The notes under the pieces: generated by a model
Databases searched by the model: none
Seen by the model: only the letters and a program-made list of their open reading frames with translations
Told to the model about the DNA's origin: nothing
Position numbers and translations under genes: made by a program
Shown here: positions 42,511-50,821 of the stretch, in pieces
How the letters are laid out: every line of letters begins with the position of its first letter
Numbering within the stretch: position 1 is the first letter of the stretch
From: Streptomyces antibioticus
GTDB taxonomy: Bacteria; Actinomycetota; Actinomycetes; Streptomycetales; Streptomycetaceae
Direction: 5' to 3'
Assembly: GCF_002019855.1 (NCBI RefSeq)
Contig: NZ_CM007717.1
Span: 5,567,798-5,631,797 of the forward strand
DNA: 64,000 nt

Positions 42511-44097
42511 GTGGGACGGCACAGTCGACGCGGGCCGGCGCCCAAGGGTGCGCCGAAGAAGGGTTCCGACGGGGTCGGTGGACCCGGTTCCGGTTCCAGT
42601 TCTGGTTCCAGTTCTGGTTCCGGTTCGGGTTCCGGCGGTGCCTCGGGTGCCGCTTCCCAGGGCCGGACCGCGGGCGCGCGGCCCGGCCCGTACGACGGCA
42701 CCCCCGCGCGCGGTGTGCCCCGTCTGCCCGACGGAACCCCCGCCCACGGGGTGCCCCGGTACCCGGACGGCACCCCGGCCCACGGCGTCCCGCGCGTGCG
42801 CGGCGGGCATCCCGAGCAGCGTGAGGCCGGGGGCGGCTGGGGCGAGTTGAGGGGCGGGCCGGCGGGCGGCGCCGGGCAGCCGGTGATACCGCGTCAGCGG
42901 CCCGCACCGCCGCAGGGACCGGCACCGTCGCAGGGGCGGGCGCCGTCGCAGGGGCCGCGTCAGGACTACCTCGACGCCTTCGACGCCGACGACGACGTCT
43001 TCACGCGCGCGGGACGGCCGTACGCGGCGATGCGCGCGGGCGACGGGCACGCGGGTGCGGGTGACGGGTACGGGGGTGCGGGTGACGCGTACGGCTCACC
43101 GCGCGGTACGGCTCCCCGTGGCTTCGGAAGCGTGGCGGGCCCGTACGCCCCCGCCCCCGGTGCCGGCGGTACCGGCACCGGTCTGGACGAGTACGCGGAC
43201 CCGGTCGCTCCCGGGGGCCCCGGTGGGCCGGGCGACGGCGCGTCGTCCGGCGGGGGGCCCGCGCCCGAGAAGGGCGCCAAGAGCCGTACGTTCACCGGTA
43301 TCGCGGCCGCCGCCGTCACCACCGTGCTGGCCGTCGTCGTGGCCGGACAGGTCACCGACACACGGGACGACGACGCCGCCCGCTCACAGGCCGCCGCGGG
43401 ACGGGCCGACGACCGGGCGGGCCAGGTCGCCCAGGGCGCGCAGAAGGCCCTGGAGTCGGGTGCCCCGGCCCCCTCCGCGTCCCCCGTCCCGGTGACGCTG
43501 ACCTACGACCAGAAGATGGACGCCACCTACAAGCTCAGCGCGAAGCTCGACGGGTCCGGGAAGTTCGACGCCGTCCCCGGCATCGACAAGGCGCCCGGCA
43601 AGGGGCAGAAGTTCACCTACCGCGTGGACGTGGAGCGCGGACTCGGCCTGGACGGCGCCCTGTTCGCCCAAGCCGTGCACAAGACGCTGAACGACAACCG
43701 CAGTTGGGCCCACAACGGTGCCCGCACCTTCGAGCGGATCCACTCCGGCGAACCCGACTTCGTCATCACCCTGGCCAGCCCCGGCACCACCGCCGAGTGG
43801 TGCGCCAAGTCCGGTCTGGACACCACCGAGGACAACGTCTCCTGCGACTCGGCCGCCACCGAACGCGTCATGATCAACGCCTATCGCTGGGCCCAGGGTT
43901 CACCGACCTACGGCGACGCCATCCACGCGTACCGCCAGATGCTGATCAACCACGAGGTTGGTCACCGGCTCGGCTACTCCCATGTGACCTGCGACAAGGA
44001 CGGCGATCTCGCGCCCGTGATGCAGCAGCAGACCAAGTTCCTCGACCACGGCGACGTCCACTGTCTGCCCAACCCCTGGGCGTACCCGAAGAGTTGA
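42511..44097 (+). CDS. DUF3152 protein with metzincin-like zinc site
   Basis: A 528-residue protein. The first 260 residues are low-complexity, with a Ser-Gly stretch coded by 6-base repeats (42585-42633) and three GTPAHGVPR-like repeats. A membrane helix (FTGIAAAAVTTVLAVVVAGQV) follows, then an extracytoplasmic DUF3152 domain. Near the C-terminus, INHEVGHRLGYSH gives HExGHxLGxxH, the zinc-binding pattern of metzincin metalloproteases, followed by PVMQQQT, a Met-turn candidate. This strongly suggests a secreted or tethered zinc peptidase. Confidence 0.88.
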   Translation: MGRHSRRGPAPKGAPKKGSDGVGGPGSGSSSGSSSGSGSGSGGASGAASQGRTAGARPGPYDGTPARGVPRLPDGTPAHGVPRYPDGTPAHGVPRVRGGHPEQREAGGGWGELRGGPAGGAGQPVIPRQRPAPPQGPAPSQGRAPSQGPRQDYLDAFDADDDVFTRAGRPYAAMRAGDGHAGAGDGYGGAGDAYGSPRGTAPRGFGSVAGPYAPAPGAGGTGTGLDEYADPVAPGGPGGPGDGASSGGGPAPEKGAKSRTFTGIAAAAVTTVLAVVVAGQVTDTRDDDAARSQAAAGRADDRAGQVAQGAQKALESGAPAPSASPVPVTLTYDQKMDATYKLSAKLDGSGKFDAVPGIDKAPGKGQKFTYRVDVERGLGLDGALFAQAVHKTLNDNRSWAHNGARTFERIHSGEPDFVITLASPGTTAEWCAKSGLDTTEDNVSCDSAATERVMINAYRWAQGSPTYGDAIHAYRQMLINHEVGHRLGYSHVTCDKDGDLAPVMQQQTKFLDHGDVHCLPNPWAYPKS

Positions 44098-44206
44098 TCG
44101 TCCGGCACCGGCGTCCCGTCGCCGCGGTGACGTTTCGTGCCCGAGTGATCTCCTAGCGTGACGGAACGCCCTCCGCGTCGGAAAGTTACGAGCGTTCACC
44201 CCTTCC

Positions 44207-44240
44207 GGTGGTGCGACGGACAACCGTCCGTCGCACCACC
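44207..44240 (+). terminator. 15-bp hairpin terminator after the DUF3152 gene
   Basis: GGTGGTGCGACGGAC at 44207-44221 pairs perfectly with 44226-44240 around AACC. It separates the DUF3152 operon from the glycan cluster. Confidence 0.85.
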
Positions 44241-44320
44241 CTCTTGTCCGCATACGTTCTTCCCGCTGCGAGCCGCCGGGTCAACGGCGGCTCCCCAAAC
44301 GGGAGATCGGGGGTGCGTGC

Positions 44321-46183
44321 GTGCGCATCGGACTGCTGACAGAGGGTGGCTATCCGTTTGTGCGTGGTGACGCCGGACTCTGGTGCGACCGGCTCGTGCG
44401 CGGGCTCGGGCGGCACGAGTTCGAGGTCTACGCGCTCAGCGGCGGCCCGCGGCACGAGGAAGCCGGCCTGGTCGCGCTGCCGCCGCAGGTCAGCGGCGTC
44501 CGCACGGCACCGCTGTGGACGGCCGTGGACGACGGGGTCGCGCACGGCAGGCGCGCACGCCGGCGCTTCACCGAGTGCTACGAGGAGCTGGCGGCCGTTC
44601 TCTGCGAGGACCGGGCGGAGGGCCGGACGGAGGACCGTGCGGAGGGCCGGGCGGGGGGCGGTACGGAGCGCGGTCCGGAGGGCGGTTCGCAGGGACCCGT
44701 CGAGCGCCCCGCTTCCCGTGCCGATGCCCAGGCGGACCGTTTCGCCAACGCGCTGTACGGGCTCGCCGGGCTGGCCCGTGACGAAGGCGGGCTGGTGGGA
44801 GCGCTCCGCTCGGAGGGCGCCGTGCGCGCCCTGGAACGCGCCTGCCGCGCCCCCGGCGCCCGGCGCACGGCGCGCGAGGCGCGCGTCACCGATCTGCTTG
44901 CCGTCGCCGCCCACCTCGAACGCGCCCTGCGCCCCCTGTCGCTCGACTGGTACGAGCCCGACGGCGGCACCGGCACGGGGGCGCCCGGCACACGGGGGCT
45001 CGGCTCGGTCGACCTCTGCCACGCCACGTCCGGCGGCGTCGCGGCGCTGCCCGGACTGCTGGCCCGCCACCACTACGACGTACCGCTGCTGCTCACCGAG
45101 TACGGCGTGCGGCTGCGCACGCACTACCTCAGCTCGCAGGCGCCCGGCACGCCCGCCGACGAGGCCGCGCCCGCCGTACGCGCCCTGCTCGCCGCGTTCC
45201 ACGGACGGCTCGCCGCCGAGGTCTACCGGCAGGCCGCGGTCATCACCCCCGGCAACACGCACACCCGCCGCTGGCAGGAGCGCTGCGGCGCCGACCGCGA
45301 CAAGCTGCGCACGGTCCACCCGGGCATCGCCGCCGACGGCTTCGCCGAGGTCGGCGACGGCCCGGACGGCGCCGACCCGCGCACCCTGGTCTGGGTCGGC
45401 CGGGTCGAGCCCGCCAAGGACCTGGTCTCCCTGCTGCACGCCTTCGCCGAGATCCACCGGGCGGAAGCGGGGACCCGCCTGCGGATCATCGGTACGCCGG
45501 CCGGACCCGAGGGCCACGCCTACCTCGGCCACTGCCGGATGCTGGCCGCGCAGCTCTTCCCCGACGAGGCGGACGGGCCGCACGCCGTCGGCTGCAACCC
45601 CGTCTCCTTCGAGGAGATCGGCGGCCCGGAGGCGCCCACGCTCGCCGAGGCGTACGCGGCCGGAGCCGTCGTCGTCCTGTCCAGCGTGGTGGAGGGGTTC
45701 CCGGCCGGACTGGTCGAGGCCATGTTCTGCGGGCGGGCCACCGTGTCCACGGACGTCGGCGCGGTCGTCGAGGTCATCGGCGGTACCGGGCTCGTCGTCC
45801 CGCCCCGCAATCCGCGGGCGCTCGCCGAGGCGTGCACGGCACTGCTGCGCGACCCCGAGCGCCGTGCACGCCTGGGCGCGGCCGCCCGCGCACGCGCCCA
45901 GGAACTGTTCTCGGTCGAGCAGAACATCGAGGCGTTCCACGGTCTGTATCTGGAGATCGTGGCGCGGAGCCCGGTCCGCCGGTCCGCCCTCGACGCCGCC
46001 GGCGACCCGCTGCCGTTCGCGGTCCCCGCCGAGGCCCGGCTGCCCGGCCGCTGGACCGGCCCGGGAACGGTCGGCACCGCGGCCCGGCGCGTGCCCGGAT
46101 GGGCGGCGGGGGCCCCGGTACGGGGCACCGCCGCTCCGGGCACTCCGCGTTCCACGGTCCCGGCGGCGGAGGGAGCCCGATGA
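44321..46183 (+). CDS. PelF-like glycosyltransferase (DUF3492 plus GT4)
   Basis: A cytoplasmic GT-B enzyme of 620 residues. The start RIGLLTEGGYPFVRGDAGLW is the DUF3492 signature of PelF, the Pel exopolysaccharide polymerising transferase. GNTHTRRWQ, VWVGRVEPAKDL and SVVEGFPAGLVEAMFCGR form the GT4 nucleotide-sugar site, with the Glu-x7-Glu motif in EGFPAGLVE. Within DUF3492 a Glu/Arg/Gly-rich insertion is built from a 24-base repeat (44606-44653). A Pro/Ala-rich tail of about 60 residues ends the protein. The next gene start overlaps the stop (ATGA). In PelF the donor is UDP-GalNAc/GlcNAc; here it is not known. Confidence 0.87.
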   Translation: MRIGLLTEGGYPFVRGDAGLWCDRLVRGLGRHEFEVYALSGGPRHEEAGLVALPPQVSGVRTAPLWTAVDDGVAHGRRARRRFTECYEELAAVLCEDRAEGRTEDRAEGRAGGGTERGPEGGSQGPVERPASRADAQADRFANALYGLAGLARDEGGLVGALRSEGAVRALERACRAPGARRTAREARVTDLLAVAAHLERALRPLSLDWYEPDGGTGTGAPGTRGLGSVDLCHATSGGVAALPGLLARHHYDVPLLLTEYGVRLRTHYLSSQAPGTPADEAAPAVRALLAAFHGRLAAEVYRQAAVITPGNTHTRRWQERCGADRDKLRTVHPGIAADGFAEVGDGPDGADPRTLVWVGRVEPAKDLVSLLHAFAEIHRAEAGTRLRIIGTPAGPEGHAYLGHCRMLAAQLFPDEADGPHAVGCNPVSFEEIGGPEAPTLAEAYAAGAVVVLSSVVEGFPAGLVEAMFCGRATVSTDVGAVVEVIGGTGLVVPPRNPRALAEACTALLRDPERRARLGAAARARAQELFSVEQNIEAFHGLYLEIVARSPVRRSALDAAGDPLPFAVPAEARLPGRWTGPGTVGTAARRVPGWAAGAPVRGTAAPGTPRSTVPAAEGAR

Positions 46184-47505
46184 GCGGCGTCGGCGAGGAC
46201 CTGGCCGTGGGGGCGGAGAGCGGGAGGCAGGGCGTGCACGCGGGCGCGCGCGCTGGTGACGGCGTGCGCGCCGGTGGGGCCGGCGTGCCCAGTGGGGTCG
46301 GTGTGGCCAGTGTGCCCAGTGTGCCCAGTGTGCCCAGTGGGACCGGTGTGGCCGGTGTGGCCGGTGTGCCCGGTGGGACAGCCCCGTCGCCCGCCGCCGC
46401 CCGGCGCGGTGCCGTGGACCCGGTGAAGGCCCTGATGCACCGTCATCGCGACCTGTGCGAACGCGCCGTCGACCCGCTGGAGATCGCCGCCGGCCTCGAG
46501 GCGCACGGCGTCACCGACCGCACCGCCGCCCGCTTCCGGCACCGGGACGTCTTCTCCCTCGCCGAGGAGATGTACGCCCGCGTCCCCCGCGACGCCGACC
46601 CACCCGCACGCCCCGCGCCCGGCACACCGCCCGCGTCCCCGGCGCCCCGGCGGACCTGGGCGCTGCTGACCCTGCTGCCCGGCGTCCTGGGCGCCGCGAC
46701 GATCACCGGTCTGCGCCTCACCCACGGCAGGACCCGCCTCCTGCTCGTCACCGTGGGAGCGCTCGCCGTCGTCCTCGCCCTGCGCGCGGCCCTGCGCAGG
46801 GGGCCGCTGGGCCCACGCGAGGGCATCCGCGCCGGAGCCCACCGCAGCGGTACCTGGACCTGCTGGCTGCTCGTCCACGCCGCCCTCGGCGACGGCCTGC
46901 TGCGCGCCGCCGTCGCCGGCGGCCCCGACGACCTGCCCGCCGGTACGGGGGGCGGCGCCTGGCCCGTCGCCCTCGCGCCGGTCCTCGCTCTCCTCCTGTC
47001 CTGCGCGCCGGCCGCCTGGTGCGCCCACCTCCTCTCCGTCCGCGCCCGCCGCCGGCTGGACACCAGCCACGGCCTGGAGGAGTTCGCCGCCTCCGTACGG
47101 CCCCTGCTGCTCGGCACGTTCGCCCTGTACCTGTGCGCGCTCGCCGCGCTGACCGCCCTCTGCGCGGCCGCCCTCGGCGAACCCGCCGGCTACGCCACCA
47201 CCCTCACCCTGGGCACGCTCCTCCTGGCCGCCCGCCTCCTGCACGCCCACGGCTTCCCCCACGCCCCGGCGGCCGCCCTCGCGGGCGCCGCGGCGGCCGA
47301 GGCGCTCGCCGTCGCCACCGTCTTCGCGGGACGACTCCCCGGGTGCGGCTTCCTCGCCGTCCCCGTGGACACCCTGGTGTCCGCCCGGGGCCCGTCCGCC
47401 GTCGCCGCCCTGGTGTGCGGCACGGCGGCGCTGGCCCTGCTCGTGCCCGCCGCCCGCACCCTGACCAGGGCCTCGGCCCACGCCCGAACGGCCCCGCCGT
47501 GCTGA
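46180..47505 (+). CDS. Polytopic membrane protein of the glycan cluster
   Basis: A 441-residue protein. The first 75 residues are a low-complexity Val/Gly/Pro/Ser stretch encoded by a 9-base tandem repeat, followed by a soluble helical piece (MHRHRDLCERAVDPLEIAAGLEAHG in part) and eight to ten hydrophobic segments from WALLTLLPGVLGAATITGL onward. The ATG overlaps the glycosyltransferase stop, so they are coupled. By position it could export or polymerise the glycan, like PelG in Pel systems, but I see no sequence proof of a MATE/MOP flippase. Confidence 0.8.
   Translation: MSGVGEDLAVGAESGRQGVHAGARAGDGVRAGGAGVPSGVGVASVPSVPSVPSGTGVAGVAGVPGGTAPSPAAARRGAVDPVKALMHRHRDLCERAVDPLEIAAGLEAHGVTDRTAARFRHRDVFSLAEEMYARVPRDADPPARPAPGTPPASPAPRRTWALLTLLPGVLGAATITGLRLTHGRTRLLLVTVGALAVVLALRAALRRGPLGPREGIRAGAHRSGTWTCWLLVHAALGDGLLRAAVAGGPDDLPAGTGGGAWPVALAPVLALLLSCAPAAWCAHLLSVRARRRLDTSHGLEEFAASVRPLLLGTFALYLCALAALTALCAAALGEPAGYATTLTLGTLLLAARLLHAHGFPHAPAAALAGAAAAEALAVATVFAGRLPGCGFLAVPVDTLVSARGPSAVAALVCGTAALALLVPAARTLTRASAHARTAPPC
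46303..46374 (+). repeat. 9-base tandem repeat, eight copies, within coding sequence
   Basis: Units related to GTGCCCAGT and GTGGCCGGT run without gaps from 46303 to 46374; three central units are identical. Each unit keeps the frame (Val-Pro-Ser or Val-Ala-Gly), so copy number can vary without frameshift. Confidence 0.85.
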
Positions 47506-47644
47506 CGCCCGGCCACGCCCCCGCGCCCCCGGGCCCGGCACCACCCCCGCCGCGCCCCGATCCACGCACCACGCACGCGCTCCGCGCCCCAGCCGCAGAC
47601 CGGCGCACCACCCGCTCGACACCACCCCCTCAAGGAGAGACCCG

Positions 47645-47782
47645 ATGACCACCTCCCGATCCGGAGCGACCGGAGCCACCGGGGCGCCCGGTGCCCCCGC
47701 GGTCGCGGGAGCCCCCGCGGTCACAGGAGCCGCCGCACCGCCGAGACCGGCCATGACGCACACCCGGAGGGCCGCACGATGA
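47645..47782 (+). CDS. Candidate 45-residue peptide in the glycan cluster
   Basis: A small ORF (MTTSRSGATGATGAPGAPAV at the start, ending HTRRAAR). AAGGAGAGACCCG gives a strong ribosome site at the right distance, and its stop overlaps the epimerase start (ATGA), so translating it would couple the epimerase to the upstream genes. The composition is Ala/Gly/Thr/Pro-rich, so it may merely be a coupling leader or a remnant. Confidence 0.45.
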   Translation: MTTSRSGATGATGAPGAPAVAGAPAVTGAAAPPRPAMTHTRRAAR

Positions 47783-48741
47783 GGGTCCTGCTGATCGGAG
47801 CCAACGGCTACCTCGGCCGCTTCGTCGCCGACCGTCTGCTCGCCGACCCGGCCGTCCAGCTCACCGCGCTCGGCCGCGGCGACGACGCGGACGTCCGCTT
47901 CGACCTCGCGACCGGCAGCCCCGGCGCACTGACCCGGTTCCTCGACGCCGTCCACCCGCAGGTCGTCGTCAACTGCGCGGGCGCCACCCGCGGCGGCGCC
48001 CGCGACCTCACCCGGCACAACACCGTCGCCGTCGCCACCGTCTGCGAGGCGCTGCGCCGCAGCGGCTGCGGCGCCCGGCTGGTGCAGCTCGGCTGCGGCG
48101 CCGAGTACGGCCCGAGCCAGCCCGGCTCCTCCACCGCCGAGGACGCCGTACCGCGCCCCGGCGGCCCGTACGGCGTCAGCAAGCTCGCCGCCACCGAACT
48201 CGTCCTCGGCTCGGGCCTGGACGCCGTCGTGCTCCGCGTGTTCTCACCGGCCGGACCCGGCACCCCCGCCGGATCTCCGCTGGGCCGGCTCGCCGAGGCC
48301 ATGCGGCGCGCCATGCAGTCCGGCGACGGCGAACTCAAACTCGGCGGCCTCGGCGCCCAGCGCGACTTCGTCGACGTCCGCGATGTCGCCCGCGCCGTCC
48401 ACGCCGCCTCGCTCTCCGCGGCACAGGGCGTCATCAACATCGGCTCCGGCCGCGCCGTCCGGCTCCGCGACGCCGCCGCGATCCTGGCGCGCGTCGCCGG
48501 ATACGGCGGTGCCCTCCACGAACTCGATGGACCGCCCGGCGGCCATCTGCGGGCCACCATCGGCCATCCCCGCTCCGACCCCGACCACGCCGCACCGGTC
48601 GCGTACCCGTACCCGGACGGCTGCGGGAGCTGGCAGCAGGCCGATGTGCGCACCGCCCGCGACCGGCTGGGCTGGCGGCCCCGGATCAACCTGGAGGAGT
48701 CCCTCGCCGACATCTGGATGGAGGCGGCATGTCGTATCTGA
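47779..48741 (+). CDS. NAD-dependent epimerase/dehydratase
   Basis: A 320-residue extended SDR sugar-nucleotide enzyme. The dinucleotide-binding motif is GANGYLG at residues 8-14; the catalytic pair is YGVSK (Tyr near 134, Lys near 138) with Ser/Gly in LGCGAEYG; INIGSGRAVRL and LGWRPRINLEESL are family C-terminal marks. It likely makes or modifies the activated sugar for the cluster glycosyltransferase. The start overlaps the preceding small ORF; the stop lies 13 bases inside the next gene. Confidence 0.9.
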   Translation: MRVLLIGANGYLGRFVADRLLADPAVQLTALGRGDDADVRFDLATGSPGALTRFLDAVHPQVVVNCAGATRGGARDLTRHNTVAVATVCEALRRSGCGARLVQLGCGAEYGPSQPGSSTAEDAVPRPGGPYGVSKLAATELVLGSGLDAVVLRVFSPAGPGTPAGSPLGRLAEAMRRAMQSGDGELKLGGLGAQRDFVDVRDVARAVHAASLSAAQGVINIGSGRAVRLRDAAAILARVAGYGGALHELDGPPGGHLRATIGHPRSDPDHAAPVAYPYPDGCGSWQQADVRTARDRLGWRPRINLEESLADIWMEAACRI

Positions 48742-49487
48742 CGGGCACTCCGACGGGCCTCGCCGGGGCCGGCACCACCGACGTCCGCACCGGCATCGGT
48801 GTCCCCGGCATCGCCCACCCCCTCCTTGCGCCCGCCGAGTGGGGCGACCTCGCCCGTCCCGGCCCGCCTCTGCACTGGGTGGTCCTCGACGTCGCCGGCG
48901 GCCCCGGGGCGCGCCCCGACCCGCACTGCCTCGCCGCGGCGGGCCGGCTGCGCAACGCGGGCGTCCGGGTCCTCGGCCGGGTCGACACCGCGCACGGCTT
49001 CCGCGCCTTCGCGGAGCGGATCGCCGACGCGCGGCGCTACCTCGACTGGTACCAGGTCGACGGCTTCCTCCTGGACCGCTGTCCGAGCGACCGCGCCACG
49101 CTCCCCGAGATCCGTCGCACCGTCACCACGCTCCGCACGCTGCGTGACACGCCCCACATCGTGCTCGGTCACGGCGTCCATCCGCACCCCGGCTACGCCG
49201 AGCTGGCCGACCAGCTCGTCACCTTCTCCGGCGCCTGGAGCGACTACCGCTGGTCCCAGGTCGCCGAGTGGACCGCGGACCATCCGCCCGAGCGCTTCTG
49301 CCACTTGGTGCACGGGGTGCCCCGAAGCCATCTCGACGAGGCGCTGCGCATCGCCCGCTGGCAGGGCGCGGGGACGATCTGGTTCACCGACCGGCACGAC
49401 CAGGGTGGCCGGTGCGACCCCTGGGAGACCATGCCCGGCTACTGGGACGATCTCGTCTCGCGGATCGGAACAGGTGTCTCGGAATGA
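48729..49487 (+). CDS. Spherulation-specific family 4 (GH135-like) protein
   Basis: A 252-residue TIM-barrel protein of the spherulin-4 family. IAHPLLAPAEWG, RVLGRVDTAHG, DGFLLDRCPSD, HIVLGHGVHPHPGYAELAD and TIWFTDRHDQGG mark successive barrel strands with candidate catalytic acids in VDGFLLD and the Asp of VDTAHG. Fungal Sph3 of this family (GH135) cleaves galactosaminogalactan. No signal peptide is visible, unlike secreted relatives. It overlaps the epimerase gene by 13 bases, completing a glycan cluster; trimming or quality control of the polymer is likely. Confidence 0.85.
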   Translation: MSYLTGTPTGLAGAGTTDVRTGIGVPGIAHPLLAPAEWGDLARPGPPLHWVVLDVAGGPGARPDPHCLAAAGRLRNAGVRVLGRVDTAHGFRAFAERIADARRYLDWYQVDGFLLDRCPSDRATLPEIRRTVTTLRTLRDTPHIVLGHGVHPHPGYAELADQLVTFSGAWSDYRWSQVAEWTADHPPERFCHLVHGVPRSHLDEALRIARWQGAGTIWFTDRHDQGGRCDPWETMPGYWDDLVSRIGTGVSE

Positions 49488-49506
49488 AGAAGCGCGTGGC
49501 AGTGTT
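49481..49506 (+). promoter_or_regulatory. SigR-consensus promoter (GGAAT-N18-GTT) for moeZ
   Basis: GGAAT at 49481-49485 and GTT at 49504-49506, exactly 18 bases apart, match the consensus completely. The -35 element overlaps the stop codon of the spherulin-4 gene, so moeZ can be expressed independently of the glycan cluster. From memory, the homologous moeB-type gene is a SigR target in S. coelicolor. Confidence 0.75.
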
Positions 49507-49550
49507 ACGGGGAGAACAACTGTAGTGATCGACCGACCAACGGAGTCCCC

Positions 49551-50729
49551 GTGTCGCTGCCACCCCTGGTCGAGCCAGCCTCCGAACTCACCGTAGACGA
49601 GGTTCGCCGGTACTCCCGCCACCTGATCATCCCGGACGTCGGGATGGACGGGCAGAAGCGGCTGAAGAACGCCAAGGTGCTCTGTGTGGGCGCCGGCGGC
49701 CTGGGCTCGCCGGCGCTGATGTACCTGGCGGCGGCGGGCGTGGGCACGCTCGGCATCGTGGAGTTCGACGAGGTCGACGAGTCCAACCTCCAGCGTCAGA
49801 TCATCCACAGCCAGGCCGACATCGGCCGCTCCAAGGCCGAGTCCGCGCGCGACTCCGTCAAGGGCATCAACCCGTACGTGAACGTGATCCTCCACGAAGA
49901 GCGGCTCGAGGCCGAGAACGTGCTGGACATCTTCAGCCAGTACGACCTGATCGTCGACGGCACGGACAACTTCGCGACCCGCTACCTGGTCAACGACGCG
50001 TGCGTGCTGCTGAACAAGCCGTACGTATGGGGTTCGATCTACCGCTTCGACGGCCAGGCGTCCGTCTTCTGGTCCGAGCACGGCCCCTGCTACCGGTGCC
50101 TGTACCCGGAGCCCCCGCCGCCGGGCATGGTCCCCTCCTGCGCCGAGGGCGGTGTCCTCGGTGTGCTGTGCGCGTCCATCGGCTCCATCCAGGTCACCGA
50201 GGCGATCAAGGTCCTCACCGGCACCGGTGAACCCCTGGTCGGCCGCCTGATGATCTACGACGCCCTGGAGATGCAGTACCGCCAGGTCAAGGTCCGCAAG
50301 GACCCGAACTGCGCGGTCTGCGGCGAGAACCCGACCGTCACCGAACTCATCGACTACGAGGCCTTCTGCGGCGTCGTCTCCGAGGAGGCCCAGGAGGCGG
50401 CGGCCGGTTCGACGATCACTCCCAAGCAGCTCAAGGAGTGGATCGACGACGGCGAGAACATCGAGATCATCGACGTCCGCGAGCCGAACGAGTACGAGAT
50501 CGTCTCCATCCCGGGCGCCAAGCTGATCCCGAAGAACGAGTTCCTGCTCGGCACCGCCCTGGAGGGCCTGCCCCAGGACCGGAAGATCGTCCTGCACTGC
50601 AAGACGGGTGTCCGCAGTGCGGAAGTCCTCGCGGTGCTGAAGTCCGCGGGCTTCGCGGACGCCGTGCACGTCGGCGGCGGTGTGATCGGCTGGGTCAACC
50701 AGATCGAGCCGAGCAAGCCGGTCTACTGA
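49551..50729 (+). CDS. moeZ: Adenylyltransferase/sulfurtransferase MoeZ
   Basis: A 392-residue fusion of an E1-like (ThiF/MoeB) domain and a C-terminal rhodanese. It adenylates the C-termini of ubiquitin-like sulfur carriers and then thiocarboxylates them (molybdopterin, thioamide, cysteine or tRNA thiolation pathways). The ATP loop is GAGGLGSPAL with Arg in NLQRQIIHS; zinc cysteines lie in CYRCLYPEP and CAVCGENP; the rhodanese active Cys is in LHCKTGVRSAEV. GGAG lies 5 bases before the GTG. An exact SigR promoter precedes it. Confidence 0.95.
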   Translation: MSLPPLVEPASELTVDEVRRYSRHLIIPDVGMDGQKRLKNAKVLCVGAGGLGSPALMYLAAAGVGTLGIVEFDEVDESNLQRQIIHSQADIGRSKAESARDSVKGINPYVNVILHEERLEAENVLDIFSQYDLIVDGTDNFATRYLVNDACVLLNKPYVWGSIYRFDGQASVFWSEHGPCYRCLYPEPPPPGMVPSCAEGGVLGVLCASIGSIQVTEAIKVLTGTGEPLVGRLMIYDALEMQYRQVKVRKDPNCAVCGENPTVTELIDYEAFCGVVSEEAQEAAAGSTITPKQLKEWIDDGENIEIIDVREPNEYEIVSIPGAKLIPKNEFLLGTALEGLPQDRKIVLHCKTGVRSAEVLAVLKSAGFADAVHVGGGVIGWVNQIEPSKPVY

Positions 50730-50775
50730 CCCGGCACGAACAGCCCTGACGGCCTCACCTGCCTCACCGGCCGAG

Positions 50776-50818
50776 CGGCGGGGGCTTCGGACACCACGGG
50801 TGCCCGGAGCCCCCGCCG
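50776..50818. terminator. Bidirectional hairpin between moeZ and the peptidase gene
   Basis: CGGCGGGGGCTTCGG at 50776-50790 pairs with 50804-50818 (one T-G pair), with an inner CACC/GGTG stem. The convergent genes end on each side. Confidence 0.85.
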
Positions 50819-50821
50819 TCG

